Notes under the pieces: generated by a model
Seen by the model: only the letters and a program-made list of their open reading frames with translations
The model's database searches: none
What the model was told of the DNA's origin: nothing
DNA from: Clostridia bacterium
GTDB taxonomy: Bacteria > Bacillota > Clostridia > Oscillospirales > CAG-272
Assembly: GCA_017540285.1 (NCBI GenBank)
Contig: JAFYBI010000428.1
Span: 1 to 8,974 of the forward strand
Length of the DNA stretch: 8,974 bases
Reading direction: 5' to 3'
Made by a program: the position numbers and the translations under genes
In this document: positions 1-5,111 of the stretch, in pieces
Layout: each line of letters begins with the position of its first letter
How positions within the stretch are numbered: position 1 is the stretch's first letter

Positions 1-30
1 AAAGGAGAAAACCTGTACTTCATCCGCAAG

Positions 31-275
31 CGTCAGCGGGCTTGCGCAGTGAGCCCGCCTCCTGTCCCCGGGCACCGCCCGGCGCAAGCGCTGCCGCGCA
101 GACAATAGAAAAGGCGTACCTTGTTCAGGTACGCACAATTCAATCTTGGTGAACGGGCGTGCGAAGTGCGCCCGTCTCTTGCCCGCAGGGGCCCCCTGCC
201 CGGGCACCGCCCGGTTGGTGAACGGGCGTGCGAAGTGCGCCCGTCTCCTGTCCCCGCGGACTCCGCGGCCCGCAG
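31..275. repeat. Three related hairpin repeats (REP-like)
   Basis: No gene is visible in 1-293; the stretch is filled by three related imperfect units. Copies 2 and 3 share a 33-base identical core (146-178 and 215-247). Copy 1 (about 31-69) is diverged. Each core is a stem-loop: copy 1 has arms GCGGGCT (36-42) and AGCCCGC (52-58) around a 9-base loop; copies 2 and 3 have arms ACGGGCG and CGCCCGT (153-159/169-175 and 222-228/238-244). The arms differ by paired, compensating changes. A second hairpin follows each core: CCGGGC/GCCCGG at 68-82 and 200-214, and CCGCGG/CCGCGG at about 254-268 in copy 3. The array lies in the 3' region of the minus-strand aminotransferase gene. It resembles dispersed extragenic palindromes; function is unknown. 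Confidence 0.75.
105..134 (-). terminator. Intrinsic terminator, minus strand
   Basis: Read on the minus strand, GCGTACC (134-128), a 7-base loop and GGTACGC (120-114) form a 7-bp stem. One C and four T then follow (113-109). This fits a modest Rho-independent terminator for the minus-strand aminotransferase operon. It lies about 160 bases past that gene's stop codon, so the repeat hairpins at 146-275 would be part of the mRNA 3' end. The T-run is short, so strength is uncertain. Confidence 0.55.
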
Positions 276-293
276 GAGCTTTCCCATCTCAAT

Positions 294-1592
294 TTATGCT
301 TTCAGCAGCTTCTCCGCACAGGCGAGACGGATGCACGAGCAGAGGATCTTGATCGCAAGCTCCAGCTCTTCCGGCTCCGGATACGTCGGCGCGATGCGCA
401 GGTTGCTGTCCTTCGGGTCGCGGCCGTAGGGGAAGGTCGAGCCCGCCGTCGTCAGCGTCACGCCTACCGAACGCGCAAGCTGATAGACCCGGCGCGCGCA
501 TCCCTCGCGGACGTACAGGCTGATGAAATACCCGCCCCGCGGCTCCGTCCAGTGCGCGATCCCGAGATCGTCGAGATACTTGTGGAAGAGATGCTCGACC
601 AGCTCGAACTTCGGCCGGATGATGTTCGCCTGATGCTTCATGTGCTCGCGGATGCCCGCCGCCGAGCCGAAGAACTTCACGTGCCGCATCTGGTTGATCT
701 TGTCGTAGCCGATCGTCTGCGTCGCGATGATCGGACGGATCTGCTCGAGGTTGCGCTCGCTCGCCGCCATGATCGCCAGGCCCGAGCCCGGGAAGGTGAT
801 CTTCGAGGTCGAGGCGAAGTAGAAGATGTTGTCCTCGGTGCCGTATTCCCGCGCGTAGTCGAAGATGTTCGCGAGGTGCACGTTCTCGTCGTAGAGCTCG
901 TGGACCGCGTAGGCGTTGTCCCAGAAGATCCGGAAATCCGGCGCGGCGGGCTTCATCGCGGCGAACGCGTCGACGACTTCGTCCGAATAGGTGATGCCCT
1001 CCGGATTCGAGAACTTCGGCACGCACCACACGCCCTTGACCGACGGGTCGGAGCAGGCGAGATCGTAGACCGCGTCCATGTCGGGGCCGTCCGCCTTCAT
1101 CGGTACGGGGATCATCTCGATCCCGAGCGTGCGGCAGATCGTGAAGTGGCGGTCGTAGCCGGGCGAGGGGCAGATGAACTTGATCCGGCCCTGACGGCAC
1201 CACGGCTCGTGTCCGCCCGCAACGCCGAAGAGCATCGCGCGCACGAGGGTGTCGTACATCACGTTCAGGGAGGAGTTGCCGAGGACGAGGATGTTGCCGG
1301 CGGGCAGGCCGAGCAGATCGCTGAAGAGCTGCTTGGTCTCCGGCAGCCCGTCGAGGACGCCGTAGTTCCGGCAGTCGAGCCCGGACGCGGAGAAGCAGTC
1401 GCCGCGCGTGCTGACGATGGAAAGCATCCCGGAGGACAGATCGAGCTGCGCCTGATTGGGCTTGCCGCGCGTCAGATCGAGCGTCAGGTTCATGTCGGAC
1501 CAGCGGTCGAGCTTTTCCTGTTCGGCGGCGCATACCGCGAGCAGTTCGTCCGTGTTCATTTCCGGGTAGGGCTTGCGTTCGAGAAAGGCCAT
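294..1592 (-). CDS. Class Ic aspartate-type aminotransferase (PLP-dependent)
   Basis: This 432-aa protein is a fold-type I PLP enzyme of the class Ic aspartate aminotransferase group (AspT-like, PF12897). It would transfer the amino group of aspartate or a related amino acid to 2-oxoglutarate in the cytoplasm. Visible family marks are DLTRGKP (39-45), the NYGVLDGLPE block (77-86), the phosphate-region GNSSLNVMYDT (105-115), CPSPGYDRHF (141-150), FSNPEG (194-199) with the cofactor-facing Asn196, WDNAYAVH (224-231) with Asp225 and Tyr228, and ASTSKITFPGSG (260-271) with the probable Schiff-base Lys264. Length is normal and no core motif is missing. The ATG at 1592 is preceded by GAGGT (1605-1601) at 8-base spacing. 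The gene lies 55 bases behind the VOC gene on the same strand, so the two are probably cotranscribed. Exact substrate preference cannot be read. Confidence 0.9.
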   Translation of the reverse strand: MAFLERKPYPEMNTDELLAVCAAEQEKLDRWSDMNLTLDLTRGKPNQAQLDLSSGMLSIVSTRGDCFSASGLDCRNYGVLDGLPETKQLFSDLLGLPAGNILVLGNSSLNVMYDTLVRAMLFGVAGGHEPWCRQGRIKFICPSPGYDRHFTICRTLGIEMIPVPMKADGPDMDAVYDLACSDPSVKGVWCVPKFSNPEGITYSDEVVDAFAAMKPAAPDFRIFWDNAYAVHELYDENVHLANIFDYAREYGTEDNIFYFASTSKITFPGSGLAIMAASERNLEQIRPIIATQTIGYDKINQMRHVKFFGSAAGIREHMKHQANIIRPKFELVEHLFHKYLDDLGIAHWTEPRGGYFISLYVREGCARRVYQLARSVGVTLTTAGSTFPYGRDPKDSNLRIAPTYPEPEELELAIKILCSCIRLACAEKLLKA

Positions 1593-1647
1593 ATCTTGTT
1601 ACCTCGGCTGTATGAGATGGAAGGTGGGATTGCGGGGACGTTCTCTG

Positions 1648-1992
1648 TCAGATCTGCACGACGCAGAACGGGTTGCCGTCCGGGTCTTCGAGAACGGTGA
1701 AATCGGCATCCGGGGGATAGTTCCACGGCTTGCGCCGCGCACCGAGCGAGAGGAGGCGCTCCACCTCCGCGTCCCGGTCGGAAGAGAACAGGTCCATGTG
1801 ATGGCGCCGGGCATGCGGAGAGGTCACGAGACTCAGGGAGAGCTGGATCCCCGGACGTCCGTCACGCGGGGCGAGCATCGCGAAATCCGTGTCGGGCACC
1901 GCTTTCAGCTCGTAATCCAGGGCTTCGCTCCAGAAACGGACGGCACGGTCCAGATCCCGGACTCCCCAGACGATCGCTCCGATTTCCAGCAT
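1648..1992 (-). CDS. VOC/glyoxalase-fold family protein
   Basis: This is a 114-aa single-domain protein of the vicinal oxygen chelate superfamily (glyoxalase I, bleomycin resistance and dioxygenase fold). It opens with MLEIGAIVWGVRDLDRAVRF, the usual first beta strand plus helix with the DLDRAVRFW signature. It carries HHMDLF as a candidate metal-ligand His region and ends in VLEDPDGNPFCVVQI, where the Glu of the LEDPDGNPF strand is the usual last metal ligand. Many members bind small molecules without known catalysis, so no substrate is assigned. I chose the ATG at 1992 because GGAGGGG sits just upstream and the alignment to the fold begins there; an in-frame ATG at 2040 would add 16 uncharacteristic residues. 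It is the first gene of a likely operon with the aminotransferase. Confidence 0.85.
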   Translation of the reverse strand: MLEIGAIVWGVRDLDRAVRFWSEALDYELKAVPDTDFAMLAPRDGRPGIQLSLSLVTSPHARRHHMDLFSSDRDAEVERLLSLGARRKPWNYPPDADFTVLEDPDGNPFCVVQI

Positions 1993-2123
1993 GGTCCCCT
2001 CCGATCCCGATTTTGCATCACGGGAGCGCCGATCCTTCAAAACGGTGGCTCAAACCGGCGAAAACTGCCGAAAAATGCATGATCGGACCCGTGAGAAATT
2101 CATGGAAAAACTTATAATACTAT

Positions 2124-2152
2124 ATTATACGGGATCGCATGCAGAAAAACAA
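2124..2152 (-). promoter_or_regulatory. Minus-strand promoter for VOC-aminotransferase operon
   Basis: On the minus strand, TTGTTT (2152-2147), a 17-base spacer and a perfect TATAAT (2129-2124) make a plausible sigma-A type promoter. It lies about 130 bases upstream of the VOC start. The -10 element is one half of a 7-bp inverted repeat, TATAATA (2113-2119) and TATTATA (2123-2129). The surrounding 2100-2250 is strikingly AT-rich for this GC-rich window. Confidence 0.5.
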
Positions 2153-2199
2153 GGATATTGCAAAAAGTTTATAATACGTTCACTTCTTGTTCGCAACTT

Positions 2200-2227
2200 T
2201 TGCGGAGGCGATGGTTTATAATATAAT
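2200..2227 (+). promoter_or_regulatory. Plus-strand promoter for the radical SAM gene
   Basis: TTGCGG (2200-2205), a 16-base spacer and TATAAT (2222-2227) form a candidate sigma-A promoter. A second, overlapping TATAAT begins at 2217. It is about 60 bases upstream of the TTG start at 2290 and divergent from the minus-strand promoter at 2124-2152. The whole 1993-2289 intergenic stretch holds only these divergent promoters and three TTATAAT-type boxes (2112-2118, 2169-2175, 2216-2222); I see no small gene in it. Confidence 0.5.
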
Positions 2228-2289
2228 CTCTGAAATATATAAAAAAGAAAAGAAGCATCGCGGGACGCGAAGAAGACCCGGAGGAGATT

Positions 2290-3318
2290 TTGACACAGCG
2301 AGACAGCAATCCGTATCCCTATACGGACTCCAACAAACGATACATGACCTACGACTGGTACCTGAAGACCCGCTTCGGCGGCAAGGTCGCGAAGGTATCG
2401 CTCGACATCGGCTGCACCTGCCCCAACATGGACGGCATGAAGGGCTTCGGCGGCTGCATTTTCTGCAGGAGCGGGAGCTCCGGCGCCGCGGGTTCCGTTC
2501 TGAACGGCGATTCGATCGAAGAGCAGTATGCGCGTGGCAGGGAAACGGCGCGCGGAAAATGGGATCCCGTCGGGTTCATCCCGTATTTCCAGGCGCACAC
2601 CAACACCTACGGCGATCCGGCCGCCCTGAGCTGCGCCTTCAACCGCGCGGCGCACTGGCCCGACGCCGTGATGGTCTCCATCGCCACCCGCCCGGACGCC
2701 CTGTCCGAGGAGATGATGGGAACGCTCGTGCGGCTGGCGCGGAAGATCCCCCTGACGGTCGAGCTCGGGCTCCAGACCTCGGACGACGAGACCGCGCGCC
2801 TCATCAACCGATGCCACACCTGGGCCGAGTTCCGGGCCGGGTACGAACGGCTGCGCGCCGCGGCGGACAAGGTCAACGCGGAATGCGGATGCGAGCTCCC
2901 CGCGAAGGGCGAAGCGGTCCCGGGCCTCGCGATGAAGCGGTTCCAGATCGGCGTGCACCTGATCGACGGGCTGCCGGGCGAGAGCATGGACACGATGCGG
3001 AAGACGGCCGCCGAGGTTGCCGCGCTGCACCCCGACATGGTGAAGCTGCATCTTTTGAACGTCCTGCGGGACACGCCCCTCGCCGCGCTCTACGAAGCGG
3101 GAGAATACACCCCGATTACCCGGGAGGACTACGTCGCCGTGGTGTGCGATCAGCTCGAGATGTTTCCCGCCGCGACCGTGATCGGCCGGGTGACGGGGGA
3201 CGCGCCTCTCGACGAGCTCATCGCGCCGCTCTGGACCGCGCGCAAGACGGAGGTCGCGAACGAGATCGACAAGGAGCTCTACCGCCGCGGGACCTGGCAG
3301 GGCTGCCGGGCGGAATAA
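2290..3318 (+). CDS. Radical SAM protein, YhcC/TIGR01212 family
   Basis: This 342-aa cytoplasmic protein belongs to the TIGR01212 (YhcC-like) radical SAM family, whose reaction is not established. The SAM-binding [4Fe-4S] cluster site is TCPN...GGCIFC, with Cys44, Cys56 and Cys59 as ligands; Cys42 is an extra nearby cysteine. Further family marks are YFQAHTNTY (99-107), VELGLQTSDDETARLINRCH (157-176), GVHLIDGLPGE (221-231) and KLHLLNVLRDTPL (252-264). It is somewhat longer than the roughly 300-residue relatives I remember. The extra length includes a segment near 196-213 with a Cys-Gly-Cys pair (199-201). The start is TTG at 2290, supported by GGAGGAG at 2280-2286 with five or so bases of spacing; the next ATG lies well inside the conserved N-terminus. 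It is monocistronic: the terminator hairpin overlaps its stop region. Confidence 0.88.
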   Translation: MTQRDSNPYPYTDSNKRYMTYDWYLKTRFGGKVAKVSLDIGCTCPNMDGMKGFGGCIFCRSGSSGAAGSVLNGDSIEEQYARGRETARGKWDPVGFIPYFQAHTNTYGDPAALSCAFNRAAHWPDAVMVSIATRPDALSEEMMGTLVRLARKIPLTVELGLQTSDDETARLINRCHTWAEFRAGYERLRAAADKVNAECGCELPAKGEAVPGLAMKRFQIGVHLIDGLPGESMDTMRKTAAEVAALHPDMVKLHLLNVLRDTPLAALYEAGEYTPITREDYVAVVCDQLEMFPAATVIGRVTGDAPLDELIAPLWTARKTEVANEIDKELYRRGTWQGCRAE

Positions 3319-3350
3319 AAAAGCAGGCGGCGCATCGGCCGTCTGCCTTT
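3317..3350. terminator. Shared terminator between radical SAM and TA genes
   Basis: GCAGGCGGC (3323-3331) pairs with GCCGTCTGC (3338-3346) over 9 bp (one G-U) around a 6-base loop. Read on the minus strand it is followed by six T (3322-3317), a strong intrinsic terminator for the PIN/antitoxin operon. Read on the plus strand the tail is CTTTCC, weaker, serving the radical SAM gene. The A-run overlaps the TAA stop of that gene (3316-3318). Confidence 0.75.
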
Positions 3351-3359
3351 CCAAACTGC

Positions 3360-3590
3360 TCAAAGGATGCATTCCGGCGGGACTTTTTCCGGGTTCTCGC
3401 GGAAATAGGCTTCCATTTCCCGGTCCGTTTCCCCGCGCGTCCTGGCGTCGAAATACGCTCTCTGCCATTTGGTGTAATCAAACTGTTCGGTTTTGACGAG
3501 GAAGAGAAACCGTTCCGCGTCAACGATGCTCATTTTTTCAAGCAGGCATTCCATGCCTTTGGTCAGGACTTCTGCCGCGCTGGCGTCCAT
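3360..3590 (-). CDS. Small PIN-partner protein, putative antitoxin
   Basis: This is a 76-aa acidic, probably helical protein with no signal peptide or membrane segment. The core runs KGMECLLEKMSIVDAERFLF (11-30) followed by LVKTEQFDYTKWQRAYF (31-47). From memory, small clostridial proteins encoded beside PIN-like proteins carry the same pattern of an LxEKLGxxxAE helix followed by a FDYTxWQR block. I know no characterised function. It starts 2 bases after the PIN gene stop and takes its ribosome binding site, AGGAGG (3603-3598), from the codons of the PIN protein's Glu tail, so translation is likely coupled. By context it is the probable antitoxin of a type II pair, though the order (PIN first) is reversed from the usual one. 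It ends 14 bases before the shared terminator. Confidence 0.7.
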   Translation of the reverse strand: MDASAAEVLTKGMECLLEKMSIVDAERFLFLVKTEQFDYTKWQRAYFDARTRGETDREMEAYFRENPEKVPPECIL

Positions 3591-3592
3591 CG

Positions 3593-4039
3593 TTATTCCT
3601 CCTCTTCTTCATTCTGGGTAAATTCCAGCGGATTGACGATCCGGACTTTCCCGGAGCGGTATTTGAGCAGACGGGTGTCGGTGGTCAGCAGATAATCGCA
3701 CTTCGCATATTCCGCGCAGGCGACATGCACGGCATCCTTGTATTTGACGCCGGTTTCCATGATGGCCTCGATGGCGGGAAGAAGCATTTCTTTCCGTTCG
3801 AACGGAATATAGTAGTTTCTGTACTGTTCCCGAAAGCTGTTGATCGCGTCGCGGCGCATCCGATCCGGATTGGCGTCGTTTTCGAAAGCAAGCATGAAGG
3901 AATCGACAAGCTCCAGTCTGCCGTGCCGGATCAGATCCTGAATGTGCAGCTTTGCGCGCGTTTCCATGGAAACTTTGAACTGCGACTGATCGTCATACGG
4001 ACGGTTGAAACAGCAATTATCGAGGTAAACTCTCATCAT
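3593..4039 (-). CDS. PIN-domain-like protein, putative RNase toxin
   Basis: This 148-aa protein looks like a PIN-domain nuclease, a metal-dependent RNase fold common in VapC-type toxins. The acidic-site candidates are Asp7 in VYLDNCCFNRP (4-14), Glu53 in LAFEND, Asp102 in KDAVHVACA (101-109) and Asp121 in LLTTDTRLLK (117-126); this order matches the PIN D-E-D-D pattern. It ends in five Glu residues whose codons double as the ribosome binding site of the next gene. Two tandem ATG codons occur; I chose the first (4039), 6 or so bases after AAGGAG. Base composition is lower in GC than the flanking genes (about 42-55 percent in lines I counted versus about 63 percent in nfnA), consistent with acquisition by transfer. 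Toxicity is inferred from family and context only. Confidence 0.78.
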   Translation of the reverse strand: MMRVYLDNCCFNRPYDDQSQFKVSMETRAKLHIQDLIRHGRLELVDSFMLAFENDANPDRMRRDAINSFREQYRNYYIPFERKEMLLPAIEAIMETGVKYKDAVHVACAEYAKCDYLLTTDTRLLKYRSGKVRIVNPLEFTQNEEEEE

Positions 4040-4115
4040 CCGGCTCTCCTTCAGGCTCTCTGCTCACCAGTATTGTACCTCTCCCTGCCGAAATAATCAA
4101 GGGTTTTCCATGTAA

Positions 4116-4152
4116 ATTATATGTGAATGCGGTGAGGTGCTCACGCTTCACA
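4116..4152. promoter_or_regulatory. Palindromic operator-like site with minus-strand promoter
   Basis: An imperfect inverted repeat spans 4122-4152: TGTGAA (4122-4127) with TTCACA (4147-4152), GC (4129-4130) with GC (4145-4146), and GTGAG (4132-4136) with CTCAC (4140-4144). It leaves bulged T4128 and G4131 and a 3-base centre. On the minus strand a perfect TATAAT lies at 4121-4116, with a weak -35 GTGAGC (4144-4139) inside the palindrome at 17-base spacing. This arrangement fits an autoregulatory operator of the PIN/antitoxin operon, whose start is at 4039. It also lies about 100 bases upstream of nfnA. The only -10-like sequence facing nfnA is TATATT (4184-4189), without a good -35. Confidence 0.45.
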
Positions 4153-4248
4153 CAATTCCGTATTTTTATTCACTCCACCGCTATATATTGGGTGTATGAT
4201 AAGTCAAAATCGGGAATAAGAATTCATTCAGCCCCACAGGAGGCCGCC

Positions 4249-5100
4249 ATGTACCGCATCGTACGCAAGAAACCGCTGAATCCCACGGTGACGCAGATGG
4301 AGATCGAAGCGCCCCTCGTCGCCCGCAAGGCGAAGCCCGGCCAGTTCATCATCCTCCGCGCGGACGCCGACGGGGAACGCATCCCCCTCACCGTCGCCGG
4401 TACGAATCCGGAGGAGGGGACGGTCAAGATCATCTTCCAGATCGTCGGCGCGACGACCGCATGCCTCAACCAAAAGGAAGAGGGCGGCTTTATCGAGGAT
4501 TTCGCGGGCCCGCTCGGGGTGCCTACCAAAACCGACGGGATCCGCAGGGTCTGCATTGTGGGCGGCGGCGTGGGATGCGCCATCGCCATGCCCGTCGCGG
4601 AGGAATTCCACCGCCTCGGGGCCGAGGTCACCTCGATCATCGGCTTCCGCTCGAAGGACCTTTTGATCCTCGAGGGCGAGTTCCGCGCCTGCTCCGACCG
4701 CCTGATCGTCATGACCGACGACGGCTCGTACGCGAGAGCGGGCAACGTCACGGTCCCCCTCCGGGAGATGCTCGAGGCCGGGGAGCGCTTCGACGAGATC
4801 GTTACGATCGGGCCGCTCATCATGATGAAGTTCGTCACGGCGGCGGCGAAGCCCTACGGGGTTCCGGTGACCGTCTCGATGAATCCGATCATGATCGACG
4901 GCACGGGGATGTGCGGCGGATGCCGGATCACCCTCGTCGACGGAGAGGGGCGCCGCACGACGAAATTCGCCTGCGTGGACGGCCCGGACTTCAACGGCTA
5001 CGAGATCGATTTCGACGAAGCCATGTCCCGCGGCCGGATGTACGCTGATTTTGAGCGGCACGCCTACGAAGAGGCCTGCTCGCTGTTCCGGAAAGCATAA
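4249..5100 (+). CDS. NfnA, small subunit of ferredoxin:NADP+ oxidoreductase
   Basis: This 283-aa flavoprotein is the FAD/NAD-binding subunit of NADH-dependent reduced ferredoxin:NADP+ oxidoreductase, of the ferredoxin-NADP reductase/PyrK-like fold. In characterised complexes it takes electrons from NADH and feeds the bifurcating site in NfnB. Visible are the FAD-binding RIPLT (44-48) in the N-terminal barrel, the nucleotide-binding GGGVGCA (105-111), and a C-terminal [2Fe-2S] site with Asp217, Cys222, Cys225 and Cys242 (DGTGMCGGC and FACVDGP). One Asp plus three Cys is the reported ligand set in this family. The ATG at 4249 follows AGGAGG (4238-4243) by 5 bases; an upstream in-frame ATG at 4123 adds 42 unconserved residues inside the operator-like palindrome. 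Length is typical. It is followed by nfnB after 11 bases. Databases may call it sulfide or dihydroorotate dehydrogenase-like FAD/NAD protein. Confidence 0.9.
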   Translation: MYRIVRKKPLNPTVTQMEIEAPLVARKAKPGQFIILRADADGERIPLTVAGTNPEEGTVKIIFQIVGATTACLNQKEEGGFIEDFAGPLGVPTKTDGIRRVCIVGGGVGCAIAMPVAEEFHRLGAEVTSIIGFRSKDLLILEGEFRACSDRLIVMTDDGSYARAGNVTVPLREMLEAGERFDEIVTIGPLIMMKFVTAAAKPYGVPVTVSMNPIMIDGTGMCGGCRITLVDGEGRRTTKFACVDGPDFNGYEIDFDEAMSRGRMYADFERHAYEEACSLFRKA

Positions 5101-5111
5101 GGAGGTCCGCC

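Noticed and set aside
31..275. Possible CRISPR array from the three repeats.
   Set aside because: Only three diverged units with unequal spacing (about 117 and 69 bases), spacers that themselves form hairpins, and no cas genes in the window.
228..1700. Long plus-strand open frame of about 490 codons opposite the aminotransferase.
   Set aside because: It is an Arg/Asp/Val-rich antisense frame produced by high GC third positions; the minus-strand frame has complete aminotransferase motifs and a ribosome binding site.
2125..3468. Long minus-strand open frame opposite the radical SAM gene.
   Set aside because: Low-complexity Arg/Gly/Ala composition with no motifs; the plus strand carries the cysteine cluster and family blocks.
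4122..4152. Rex redox-sensor operator, suggested by TGTGAA and TTCACA flanking arms next to nfnAB.
   Set aside because: Rex sites have the arms separated by only a few bases; here they are 19 bases apart with extra internal pairing, so a different regulator or a hairpin is more likely.
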